Of a stretch of DNA of 64,000 nt, positions 12,301 through 22,575 are shown piece after piece. A program made the translations under genes and the position numbers. The stretch comes from Cichorium intybus (taxonomy: Eukaryota > Streptophyta > Magnoliopsida > Asterales > Asteraceae), in the NCBI GenBank assembly GCA_023525715.1, contig CM042012.1, forward strand, positions 45,857,441-45,921,440. The letters run 5' to 3'. The notes beneath the pieces are model-generated. The model had not been told where the DNA came from. It made no database searches and was given only the letters and a program-made list of their open reading frames with translations. The number at the start of each line of letters is the position of its first letter. Position 1 is the stretch's first letter.

Positions 12301-13390
12301 CTAAACTATAAACGCCGATCTTGGTAACAGGGGACGATCTCCTATTACCCATGATCAAGTTCAGTCTACCGTGCTCCACCTCCCTGCTTTCCTTTAGGCC
12401 CTGCAGATCAGAACAAATGTGAAAACCACATCCTGTATCAAGGACCCAAGAATTAGAAGATGGTGAGTTTTTAGAGATAGTGTATATACCTGCTGTCGAT
12501 GGCTTTACTTTCCCATCCTTGACATCCTGCAAGTATTTGGGGCAGCTTCTCTTCCAATGGCCCTTCTCTTTGCAGTAGAAACAGTTGGCTTCATCGGGGT
12601 TGGCCACACAAGGAATGTGGGAAGTCTTGGTTCTCGAGCCATTACTGGACGACCCGACCTGAACCTTTTCCCTCCAATTTTGCTTAGGAGGGCCCTTCCT
12701 TTTCTTTCCTTTGCCACTTCCAATGGCTAAGACGGGCTGATTAACCGAGGGTACACTTTTACCCTTCATCCCGTCTTCAGCAACTCGAAGCATGCGATGC
12801 AATTCAGTCAGGTTAGCCTGATTGTTGTTCAAATGATAAGCCAGCCTGAACTGGTCATAAGAACTCGGTAGGGAGTTAAGCACTATGTCAACGGCCAACT
12901 CCTCCGGTACAGGCATCGCAAGCTTTCTAAGCCGCTCCACGTAACCTTGCATTCTTTGCACATGGGCGCAGATGGACTCTCCATCTTTAGGTTTGCTGTT
13001 CGTGAAGTCCTTGACCACTTCGCATCTTTCGATGCGCTCTTGCTTACGGAACTTTTCCGCAAGCTCACGGTGCATCTCATAGGCCCAGTAGTCTTCGTAT
13101 ATTCTCTGCAATTCGGGGTTCATTGTGGCGATCATGATGCAGGCCACTTTGGTCGCATCATCAGAATGTTTTTGGTACGAGGCAATTTCCTCGGGAGTAG
13201 CAGTTTCAGGGTCAACATCGACAAGCTCAGTCTCGAGAACATACTCTTTGTTCTCATACCTCAGAGCCATCTTGATGTTTCTAATCCAGTCATTGTAGTT
13301 TGTCCCGTTCAATTGAACCTTGGAACACAGTGAGAGGATTGAGGGAACACTAGAGTTTGATTGGGGAGCAGATTGATCAGCAGAAGACAT
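9362..13390 (-). CDS. copia-2 gag-pol polyprotein with one in-frame stop
   Basis: A single frame of 1342 codons from the ATG at 13390 to the stop at 9362, broken only by TAG at 11014-11012 (codon 793, where copia-1 has GAG). Domains: copia gag (about residues 30-240); zinc knuckle C270, C273, H278, C283; protease D318-T-G; integrase HHCC, then D517, D580 and E616 (D-D-35-E); reverse transcriptase with QMDVKTTFLNGKL and the active site as YVED at about residue 1015 instead of YVDD; RNase H (YTDASFQTDRDSGRSQSGW). It ends ...RSIGLRDDISFL. The stop falls in the integrase-RT linker, so gag, protease and integrase could still be made. The D-to-E change at the catalytic pair would be expected to weaken or abolish polymerisation. 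Confidence 0.93.
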
Positions 13391-14737
13391 CTATAAAAGA
13401 AGGTAAGTTTAATTAGATACTTGTCGGTCCTTATAATAACCCAATATAAAATAAGGCTAGGATCCAACTATAACAATTTGCAACATAGAAGAGGGATGCC
13501 GTAATCTATAAGCAAATTTTATAAAGGTAGGCGAATGACGATTCAGCCAATTCCACCGCGGAAAAATAATCTTATTATAAATGGAATTCCTAGTTTCTTT
13601 TGAGATATATTGAACTGTTCAATAGCATGTTTAATCTCAGATATGCCCCACCGTTTGTGACTGGGATGCCGAGGATCACAAACCGGGTGTGAATAACCAT
13701 GCAAATTAGCTTGGTGCTCTCGGGATCCATTATCATCTCAAATTGATGTGCCGGTAAACCACACACGCTCCATCAACAATGATAACACCCGAGACACCCA
13801 TTGCCACTCTTTATGAACCCCTATTGGTGTGCCGGTAAACCACACACGCTCCACCAACGTTTCATAAAGTGCAATGTGCAATTTCATGGGGTAGCATCAA
13901 ATTCACATTTTTCCTAAAGTAACTAGATTGGGATTTTATGTGTAAGTTCTAGTACTTTGATCATTATACTTTTAATGATTAAGCGGTTCTGTCAAACCCG
14001 TTCGGCTAACGACCCTCCACTGATCAGGCGAGCGGTGGGTGAGAGTGTTCACCCATTAGACTACCATTTTATAGGCAGTCTCCTTATACCCACTTTATAG
14101 ACCAGCTTCGTGAATGAGGCCTACTATTGATTTGACTAACCAAATTTATCTCATATGTATAATATTAACTTTTAATAACATATATAAGATGTATTTTAAA
14201 ACCCTTTAAAATATTCAAGGTTTATCTTTTAATTTTACCAAATTTAACAATTAAATTTTAAATTAAATTAAACCTTAAATTTCGATTTAATCAATTTTAA
14301 TTACCAATTAATTAAATTAATTAAATCTAAATATTTTAAACATTTTAAAATATTTTTCTGGATTTATTCTATTAATTTCGCCAATTTAAAATTAATTAAA
14401 TCCTTTTGAATTATCTTTTAATTAACAATTAATTAAATTAATTCAAATGAAGATAGGTTTATCCAAATTAATCAAATTAATTAAAACCTATCCTAAACCC
14501 CCTAAAAATCGAATTCAAATAATGGGGTTTAAGGTTATCCATTTAATTAACAAATAAAGTTACCAAAAATAGAAAACCTTCTAAACCCTAATACAATTTT
14601 CGAAATTAGGCAAGGGGGGATTAGGGTTTCCAAAACCCTAATCCTAGAAATCCTAGAAATCGATCCATGATAAAATTAGGGTTTATAGGCTTTAAACCCT
14701 AAAACAGTTATAACAATTCAACAAGAAAACAAAACAG
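13391..14737 (-). other. copia-2 untranslated leader
   Basis: About 1.35 kb from primer site to gag ATG. It contains two copies of the motif GTGCCGGTAAACCACACACG (near 13749 and 13823), also present in copia-1, and a strongly AT-rich half next to the primer site. No reading frame is supported. Confidence 0.75.
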
Positions 14738-14749
14738 GCTCTGATACCA
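14738..14749 (-). other. copia-2 primer binding site, initiator-Met tRNA
   Basis: The minus strand reads TGGTATCAGAGC, separated by one base from the 5' LTR end at 14751. Confidence 0.96.
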
Positions 14750-14750
14750 C

Positions 14751-15523
14751 TGAAAGGTTTTCTGCAAACCATGAACTAAATAACCTAAGTTCACATGCAA
14801 CCTATAAGGATCTATGTTTTCTTCTAATTGAACATATAACAAAAACCTAGAAGCCAATAAAAGAAACTAAAGATCAAAACAGAAAAACCAACCTTTATTT
14901 CTTGGAAGCTGAGCAAGAAAAATATCCTGCCTCAAATGAAAGTCACACCCAAGCTGGAGGTATATGAAAATCGAAAACCTTTAGAGAGCTATTAGAATTG
15001 GCGAATTCAATGTGGTGCCTGGGAACCCCTATTTATAGTCTTTCAAATGGCCAGTTGATAAACCTTAGAGATAAACCTTTTTGAATTCAAATAAGATAAA
15101 CATTTTATCTTATAATTCAAATTCCTTTTTATCTATATATCAATTTCGAAATTAAGGATAATCATTCCTTAATTTCGCCAACTACTGGCCACTGTCACAC
15201 TGTCACTTACTCAACTATTGAATAATTACAGTTTCAGTCCCTGCACCTTTAATTAATTAATTAATCCCCAAATTAAATCCAATTAATTCCGGATTAATTC
15301 CTAATTAATTAATATAGTTTCTAATTAATATATTATCACTTTAATATATTAATAAACCATATATTTAATTCCTGTTGATTTATTAATCCCATAATAAATC
15401 AACCTTTCTCTCTACCGAATTTTCTACCAAACCTCCAGCCATGAGGGCAACCCAAATGGACTGTGCTTCTATTAATTAGGTAAATACTAATTATTAGTCA
15501 TGGCTTAGACACCTAATCCAACA
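14751..15523 (-). repeat. copia-2 5' LTR
   Basis: 773 bp, the same length as the 3' LTR, with about eight substitutions by eye. A minus-strand TATA box CTATAAATAG lies at 15038-15029. Confidence 0.96.
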
Positions 15524-15528
15524 GTCTT
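15524..15528. repeat. copia-2 target site duplication, right (GTCTT)
   Basis: Second copy of the 5 bp target duplication; the gypsy-A gag frame resumes here. Confidence 0.96.
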
Positions 15529-18269
15529 TTATTCCCACGGTTTCAGAGTTCCATATTAGGAGCACGAGTGCTTCTGGTGGTGCAGTTTCAGCCCCTGCAC
15601 CTATACCATCATGCACTCCGCCATCGATTCCACCATTTCCACCAGAATCACAACCACAATCCACCAACCCATTTACATCTGCCATGTCTTGGGGAGCGCC
15701 GACCCGTGATGGCACCCCAGTATCTAGACAGCAGACACCCGTTTCACAACCATTTTCACAACCACAACACGTACTTCTTAAACCTCAAACCACATTTCAA
15801 CCTGCGCAACCACAACAATACCAACAGCCTCCTCAGAAATAGTACCAGTATTCAGAAACCGAGGAGAGATATGATTATGAGGATGAAGGATGGGTTCCAC
15901 CAGCGTACCAACAACCATGGAACCGAGGTCGGGGACCTCCCAGAAGAACACAGCAGCACCAACAACCACCAGGTCAGCAGGGATATAATGATCAGCATTT
16001 TTTAGGTAACCATGCTCAACCTTTATATTTTGCACAACCGAGAAGGCAATCGGTTGCATCACACTTCCAACCACGGGAGTATGATGATTCGTCGCCAATT
16101 TATATTCCTGACAATATTGAATCTCAAGTAGAAATAAGGCCTCAACTATTAGGAATATTACCAGAGTTTAGGGGGTATAAGCAGGATGACCCGTATAATC
16201 ATATGTATGAATTTATAGCGATTGCTAATGCTAATAACCCCAGGAATACTTATAGGAACATCCTTAGGCATAGGTTATTCCCATTCACTCTCAAGGACAA
16301 GGCAAGTATTGGTTTACATCCTTACCAGCAAACAGTATCACCTCGTGGGATCAAGTGGGACATTTATGTGGCAAGACTCGGAAGAGGCTTGTAAATTCTT
16401 GGAAGAATTAAGCAATGGCTCCAAGGCGAACTTTACTACGAGAAAAATTGTAGGCACATCAGCAGCAGTGGGAGCTGATGCTGATTGGAAGAAGGAGGTA
16501 AAAAAAGAAATACGCGAATTAAATAAGAAGTTTGACAGACTTATGTCAATGCTGCAGAATGGACCTCAGGGTCAACCACAAGGAGGCCAAGGAGGACCGA
16601 AAACTCAGGAGGTGAACCAAGTTTATGGCCAGGGTCAAGGTCAGTATAATAATGGACGATCCTACAGACCATATAATCAAGAGCAGCAGCAGAATTACAA
16701 CAACCAGAGGCAGAATAACCACCAAGGTCAATCATCAAATCAGCCTAGGTCATACCAACCCGCAAGCAATAATGGATATGTGAATGGAGGTGGCAACAAC
16801 AACAATAATAGGGGGCTGACACTGCTGTCAACAATGCCTCAAGGACGCAAGAGGACTGGGTTGCAAAAATGTATGAGATGTTCAATGCTACTCAACAGCA
16901 GTCCCAAGCCAATGCAAAAGCTATTGCAAACATGGAAAGGAAAATTGGACTAATGGCCGAGGATCAGCGAAAAAGGGACAATGGAAAGTTGCCAAGTGCC
17001 ACGGAAGTTAATCCAACCCATAATTAGCGAGCCGGGAAGGAACACGTCAATATTGTCGAGGCTGAATGGAGAAAGGTCACCTTGGAGGACTTATTAGATT
17101 CAGGAAGCAAGGCAGAACTTGAGAAGAAAGAAGAAGCCCAGGAAAAAGTGGAAGGAATGGAAGAAAAGGAAATTCCTGTTGAGGAGGGAACTCAACCAAT
17201 GATGGACAATGAGGTCCATAAAGAAGATCATTCAGTGATAGCAGGAATTAAGCAAAGAAAGAAAGATAAGAAAGGGAAGAAAAAACAGGAAGCGCCTAAA
17301 TCGATAGGGCCATTGATGAACCAACCTCTGTGGGATGAACTTAGAGACGCTCCTGAGGACACAAGGATCCTTCAGGAAATGTGCGAGAGAAATGAAAAAG
17401 GTAAGATTCCCACACCGGACATTGTTAGATTGACAATCAAGGCAAGTGAGGCACTTTTAGGAACACTGCCCAAAAAAGAGAAGGATCCTGGATCACCATT
17501 GATCAGTACTACTGTAGGAGATGTGGTCATTCGGAACACTTTGCTGGACTTGGGAGCAAGTGTAAATGTGCTACCGGGGTATTTATATGATAAGTACAAG
17601 AATGAATAATTAGAACCAGCAAAGGTTGTACTGCAGCTGGCTGACCACTCAACAAAGGTATCCCGGGGAAAATTGACCAATGCCATAGTCAAGGTTGGAG
17701 ACTTCTTCTACCCTGTAGATTTCCTAGCCATGGAGTATGAAAGTTTGGATGACACGCCCGTGCTCATTTTAGGACGCCCATTTCTAGCTACGGATGGCGC
17801 TGTGATTGACTGCAAGACAGGGGATGTAGACATCTCCTTTGGGACGCGAAAAAGGAGGCTGAATATGTTCGGAAACCCTGTATCGTTACCTCCAGGGTAT
17901 GATGACAAGCAAGCAGGCAAAAATGTGCCAATGGAGCCTGGAATTAGGAACAAATGGAAAATATAGACGCAAGCGGGGGAAGGAGGTAAAGAGGAGATTT
18001 CAAAGGAAACAAAGAACCATCCGTTGTCCACTATTGACAAGGAAAGGCTACTGGATATGATGGATATGCTAGAGGCAAGACATCAATAGTATGAGAAAGA
18101 ATCAAGAGAAAGGGAGGCAAAAGTCTTCAAGCTTCTGGAATCGCAGCAGCAATGGATTAATGGAGTGAGTGATAGGATGACTCAACTCACATCCTTAATA
18201 TCAATGATGGCCCATAACTTCATACCAGGATTCAAGCAAATGTCATCCGGAGTTCAAGAAGAGGAATAG
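15529..18269 (+). pseudogene. gypsy-A gag-protease, broken
   Basis: Continuation of the gypsy-A gag (FIPTVSEFH..., Pro/Gln-rich; then PREYDDSSPIYIPDN, QLLGILPEFRGYKQDDPYNH) followed by a Gln/Asn-rich tail and a retropepsin domain (LLDLGASVNVLPGYLYDKYK, LILGRPFLAT). It has a TAG at about 15839 (QK*YQY), a deletion of about 232 bp in the capsid region that shifts the frame near 16347 (compare 23535-23766 in internal B), a one-base break near 16815, a CAG-to-TAG stop near 17026 and GAA-to-TAA at about 17607 inside the protease. The last stop, 18267-18269, matches the end of the B copy. The protein would have been the capsid and protease of the family; this copy is dead. Confidence 0.87.
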
Positions 18270-18291
18270 GGGTAGAAACACCACGTCTGGC

Positions 18292-18330
18292 TGAAGACGC
18301 TAAACTTAGCGCTTGTTGGGAGGCAACCCA
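18292..18330 (+). other. Conserved stem-loop after gag-protease (A copy)
   Basis: AAGACGCTAAACTTAGCGCTT followed by GTTGGGAGGCAACCCA. TGGG (18317-18320) can pair with CCCA (18327-18330) around the hexaloop AGGCAA. It starts about 23 bases after the gag-protease stop. The same element is in internal B and, with a compensatory base-pair change, in gypsy-C. Confidence 0.75.
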
Positions 18331-18452
18331 TCGTGTCATAGAATAGGTCTTGTATTTCTTAGAAATAATTAGGAAAAATATCATCATTAATTGCAGGTAC
18401 TAGTGGTCCAAGGCAAGTGTGGGGTCGTGTGAAGAATTTGGAAATTTTGATG

Positions 18453-18584
18453 ACCGCGACGCGGTTTGTTCATAAGCGCGACACGTGATCGTAAACCAAC
18501 CCAATGCGCAGGGGTTGATTTGGTGACACGCGCGACGCGGGTTGTGCATTTGCACGACGCGGGTTGTGCATTTGCACGACGTGG
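18453..18584. promoter_or_regulatory. Internal dyad array before ORF2 (A copy)
   Basis: 10-mers of the type CGCGACGCGG start at 18455, 18477, 18531, 18553 and 18575. The spacings are 22, 54, 22 and 22 bp; the fifth unit is an extra 22 bp tandem copy absent from internal B. The first site is the full dyad ACCGCG-A-CGCGGT (18453-18465). A TATTAAG sequence (18610) follows 35 bp after the last start, a possible TATA box. The array parallels that in the LTR. Confidence 0.7.
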
Positions 18585-18716
18585 GCATCGATCAGTCGGT
18601 TTCCTTCGATATTAAGGTAAGCCGCGACATTATTCACACACACCACGACTCGGAGCTCTGATCACCAAAAAACATTTCTCGCGTTTTTTCTTGCCTATTT
18701 CGTTCCCACTACTACG

Positions 18717-19041
18717 GTATGTCATTCTAACTAGCTTTTATTTGTTAAAACTAGTGATTAGGGGATTAGTTTGGATGATTTCTCCAAAAATATCAAAACT
18801 TAGAAATCGTCAATGCTGACTCATAGGGTGTTTGTTGTGCCAAATATACACCCTAGATGAGTTAATCGACACCTAGGCTACCTTGTGGTGTGTTTAGATT
18901 GAGCTTAAACAGGTTAAAACTCAATTTGGGGTTCGGATTTTGGAACAGATGCTCGCCGCGTCGCGCCTGGTTCTTGAGCTGCATCGCGGTGCGGTGGAGA
19001 AGAAAAAGGACTAAAATTGCAAAAATTTTTGTTTTGTGCAG
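18717..19041 (+). other. Predicted intron in ORF2 leader (A copy)
   Basis: Donor TACG/GTATGT (intron starts 18717) and acceptor TTTTGTTTTGTGCAG ending at 19041, directly before the ORF2 ATG. The 325 bp between are AT-richer than the flanks. Gypsy-C has the same donor hexamer and the same acceptor sequence at the equivalent place. Confidence 0.65.
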
Positions 19042-20161
19042 ATGGCATTCAGATTAGATCACCAGTTCCTCCAGTTCCCAGCCGAGCTGGATAGCTCACC
19101 GGAGTATATAGCACGGAGGGAGGCCCTCGTCGGTCGCCGGGTTCTCGAGGCGACTGTCATCGACAGAGACATTCTCCGGGACGCCGGGCTCTGGGGGGGA
19201 GATTGAGCCATTTCTACATCGCACCTGGACCCATGGGGATGCCTCGTTCACTTGTTTTTGCTGGGATAGGCTCATGGCCACTCAGGAGGATACGGTCTAC
19301 ACTGAGCTCCTTCTGGAGTTCCTTTCTACTGTACGCTATGCACCGGGGTCGCAGGAGGCCCACTTGAGGCTTATACGGTTCAGATTGGGGGGTGTGCACA
19401 GGGAGTGCAACCTCCGGGAGTTCGGGAGGCATACGGGTATATATACAGAGGCAGATCTACAGCACTGCCACTTCACACTGTTCTTGGCGGCGTGCATTCA
19501 GGGGCAGCCTGAGAGGGCTGCCAATACAGAGATTTGGACACCGCTGTCTAATGTCCTCTACGAGGCGGGGACCTCCAGGGAGAGCCATCTCCGTGATCCA
19601 CTCCACCGCCTCATGCACCGCATAGTCTCCACCTCCATCATGCATCGGGAGGGAGGCGAGAAGGTGTCCGGCGAGGATATGACATACCTCTGGGTTCTTC
19701 TCGACCCATCCAGGTTCCTCCACCTTCCTTTTGCCCTAGTCGTCGCCCTGTCCACCCGTGCGACTGGCGCATCTGCCAGCAGTCGCCTGGCCTGTGGGTA
19801 TTTCATCACCCGCCTGGCTCGATCGTACCGGATTCTTACTGCTCCGGTGATGGCATCCTTGACCGCCCTACCTCCAGTCCATACTACAGCGCGGACACCG
19901 GAGAAGATGGGGCTGATCGAGCAGCAGCGGCCCGGTCAGTTTGTGAGGGCACCGACTAAGGCACCCCAGGGACCCTTGCCAGCATACGCCCAGCCTTGCA
20001 GGAGGCGCAGGAGGCAGCCCGCACCAGCAGATCCAGAGCCAGCACCACAGCCACCACAGCAGGAGGATGCATCGGCCATCCAGCGGTTGGAGACCCGGGT
20101 CGCCAGGATGGAGGACCAGCTGGAGTGGATTGGGGAGGTTATTTTGGAGATAGCCACATAG
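19042..20161 (+). pseudogene. gypsy-A ORF2, ATHILA ORF-1-like protein, one frameshift
   Basis: The second ORF of the element, starting at the ATG directly after the predicted splice acceptor (MAFRLDHQFLQFPAELDSSP). It runs into a stop near 19203 because of what looks like one extra G in the run at 19194-19199. In the next frame it continues (IEPFLHRTWTHGDASFTCF, then MATQEDTVYTELLLEFLSTV) to the stop at 20159-20161, giving about 370 residues. The segment with LLLEFLSTV, IRFRLGGV and LREFGRHTGIYTE has the layout I associate with the ATHILA ORF-1 family of plant retroelements. The C-terminus is Pro-rich and ends in a short heptad-like helix (RLETRVARMEDQLEWIGEVI). Its base composition is strikingly GC-rich compared with the rest. 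The biochemical role of this family is unknown to me. Confidence 0.75.
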
Positions 20162-20393
20162 CAGGGACGGTGCCCCCGACCATTCCCAGCCCGAGCTCAT
20201 GACTATGAGGCTGGACCCTCCAGGCCACCCGGTGGCATTTGATGTATTTTCTTTTTTCTTTTTTATTTTTTGGGATATATGTACCGAATCTATGACACTG
20301 TTATCTTTTTGCTTGTTTATATTTTATTTAGTCTGTTTGCATTTAATGTTTTGTTGAGTCATGCATGTTATACCAAATGGGAAGGAGTTGTCT

Positions 20394-20432
20394 CAGACAA
20401 GTGTGGGGTCACCGTGCCCCCTCCACTTGTCT
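20394..20432 (+). other. Inverted repeat in gypsy-A 3' region
   Basis: AGACAAGTG is followed by its exact complement CACTTGTCT, with GGGG and CCCC continuing the stem inward. The PPT-like motif AAGTGTGGGGT forms one arm. Confidence 0.65.
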
Positions 20433-21261
20433 TGACCACCGGCGTGTTACTGTTGCGCTACAACTCCAGAATGTGAAATCGAGGAACCTATTTGTTCGAA
20501 TTTGTACCTGTGATACTGAGTACCAACCAAGCAACCTACCGTACAAAGGGGTAACTCTTTCTCCCTTGTTCTAAATAAATTTTGTACAACGGGGACGTTG
20601 TACGATTTTAAGTGTGGGGTGTGGACGGTCGAAAGAGTAGAGTAATTTTTGAAATTTTTGCAGAAATCACCAATTTTCAAATTTTTAGCAACTTTTCAAT
20701 TTTTTTTAATAAATTGTAAGTTTGAAACGAATGGTTTTGTGATTGTTTATAGCACTAGTATCTTTCAAGAGATACTATATAGTTGTTATCATGCTATTAG
20801 TTTAGTCAAACAAGTTGAGATTTAGGAGTTAGACGATTGGACTGTTTTAGGATTGGAATTTAGGAGGGAAATGTCAATCTGTGGCCTTTGTTGTTCGAGC
20901 CGGTAGGTCCGAAAAGGGTGGCCTCGAAGAGGCATTTATGCACCTTACCACCTAAGACCGTCTGGTTTGGGATGATATTTCTGAAAGCTCGTTAAACGGA
21001 CAACATCGAAAGTCATGGACAATTCCTTAATGGCCTTTAGATTCTGAATGAGTAAGTACACTTCATTGTGAACAGAAAATTCGTAATCAAGGGTTCTCTA
21101 GAAAGCCATGAATTCCAAAGAACACTCTGATTATGTTTTCACAGACTATCTCACTCTAACTCATAAAGCAATAAACTTTGAAACTAAACACAGTCAAAAA
21201 TTATTTGAGTCTTAGTTAGAATTTATTAAAAAACTCTCTTGCTTGGGGACAAGCAAGGCAC

Positions 21262-21275
21262 AAGTGCGGGGTGTT
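21262..21275 (+). other. gypsy-A polypurine-like tract
   Basis: AAGTGCGGGGTGTT lies immediately before the LTR start at 21276, downstream of GGGGACAAGCAAGG. It is the expected position of the plus-strand primer. Confidence 0.7.
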
Positions 21276-22400
21276 TGACAACGCCTAGTGTTATTGCTCA
21301 TTTTAGTCGTTGTTGAGCCATATTCTTAGTGAAATTATATTATATATATCGTGGTATTCTCACTTTTCGTGCAAGTACTTGTTTGGAAGAAAATAATGAA
21401 AACAGGGACCAAAAGCGTACAAATTGGAGGAAGTTTGGAGAAGAAGGAAAAAATCAGGAAAATACGTATGCGCGCCGCGGGAATCAAGAAGGCGCGCCGC
21501 GGATGTAAGGCGGTGGAACAAAATTCAAAGTCCGATAAAACGGGGATAAGCCAGCACGCGCGACACGGGAACCATATATGCGCGGCGCGGCTGCGTAAAA
21601 TTTGCAACTATAAATAGAGGTGTTTTCAGCCGAAAACCCGAGCAAAACCCTGGTGAAAAATAGAACGTAGAGGCTCTTTAACTCCAAGAACTCGTTTCCA
21701 GCAAGTACCTTTGGATATTTCAGGTTTTTATGTTTAATTTATTTTTAGTTTAATAGTTAGTATTAGTGGCTAGGGTTTGTGGGAGTGACAACTACTGATC
21801 TTGATCACTTTAGTTACTGTTTTTTAGTTATTGTTACTGTATTGGATGATTGGAACCTGTTTTGGGTTTATAATAATCATTTAGTTACCAGTAATATTGG
21901 TTTTTTGGTGTTTGATGATTGATATTGGATTGTGATTGCTTGTTTGATGTGTGGATGTGTTTATGACCTTGTTGGGACTATTTTTCCTTGCTGATTTCAG
22001 TAGCCAACTAGGTTAGGTTTTAGGTTTTGATTCTAGCCAGTGACTGTCTTTTGGATTTTTAGTTATTGGTTTGGTTCATGCCTTGTGATTGTTTGGTTTC
22101 TTTGTTTGCCTTTGTTGCTTCTGAAGCAGAGATGTACTTCTGATTTCAGAAGGTAACTAGGTTTGATTTGAAGTTAGTTTAGTTTATGTTTGATTGGAAT
22201 CATTTCAGTTTAGGTTTTCTGGGATCAGTAGCCAAAAGTGTAGGAACTAAGTCCTCTGACTATAGCGTGACACTATAGTTGGTAATCTATCACCTGACTT
22301 GACCACGTAACTCCTGCGGATCGACCCTGACTTCCACTGTCCTAAGTGTGTGTGTTAGGTTTTTCTTATTTTTGACCGCATGACGACCGCTGCGATGTCA
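21276..22400 (+). repeat. gypsy-A/B shared LTR, full length
   Basis: 1125 bp, TGACAACGCC...GCGATGTCA. It is both the 3' LTR of internal A and the 5' LTR of internal B. TATAAATAG is at 21609-21617. Dyads start at 21471, 21493, 21559 and 21581 (22, 66, 22 spacing). It differs from the left LTR by the 398 bp deletion there plus scattered substitutions, so the two are not a fresh pair. Confidence 0.92.
21471..21590. promoter_or_regulatory. Dyad array in gypsy-A/B LTR
   Basis: Two pairs of CGCGCCGCGG-type sites: 21471 and 21493; 21559 and 21581. Both pairs have 22 bp spacing. The TATA box starts 28 bp after the last site start. Confidence 0.75.
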
Positions 22401-22405
22401 AATTT

Positions 22406-22423
22406 TGGCGTCGTTGCCGGGGA
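22406..22423 (+). other. gypsy-B primer binding site, tRNA-Asp type
   Basis: TGGCGTCGTTGCCGGGGA, one base different from the gypsy-C site TGGCGCCGTTGCCGGGGA. Confidence 0.9.
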
Positions 22424-22575
22424 GTTGTGAGCTTAAGATTAGGTGATTAGTAGGAGCTTTTAGTTTCTGGTTTTCGTTTGTGAGTTCATTTAGTTAGTGT
22501 TAGTTTTTGCTTTTTGATTTTTCGGGCGTGTTGCATTAGTGCATACGTACCCGTAGGGGTGAGCAATTATCCGCT

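Larger units (their letters stand above)
7741..15523 (-). mobile_element. copia-2: complete Ty1/copia retrotransposon
   Basis: A 7783 bp minus-strand element with two 773 bp LTRs (7741-8513 and 14751-15523), initiator-Met primer site, one long gag-pol frame, polypurine tract and a perfect GTCTT target duplication. It is inserted in the gag of gypsy-A. By eye the LTRs differ at about eight positions (about 1%), so it is a recent insertion. Despite this its polyprotein has one nonsense codon and a changed catalytic residue, suggesting it was mobilised by proteins from another copy or decayed after insertion. Confidence 0.97.
20162..21275 (+). other. gypsy-A 3' untranslated region
   Basis: No coding sequence supported. 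It contains AAGTGTGGGGT at 20399-20409 and 20610-20620, and the variant AAGTGCGGGGT at 21262-21272, four bases before the 3' LTR, where the polypurine tract should be. A hairpin (AGACAAGTG / CACTTGTCT arms) spans about 20394-20432. Confidence 0.75.

Noticed and set aside
15778..16098. Minus-strand open frames opposite gypsy gag (also 22936-23277, 24152-24541)
   Set aside because: They are antisense shadows of the Gln/Pro-rich gag; three copies exist only because gag is repeated.
18453..18584. CRISPR-like array of short repeats at 22 bp spacing
   Set aside because: Plant nuclear retrotransposon context, palindromic 10-mers and very short spacers; this is not a CRISPR array.
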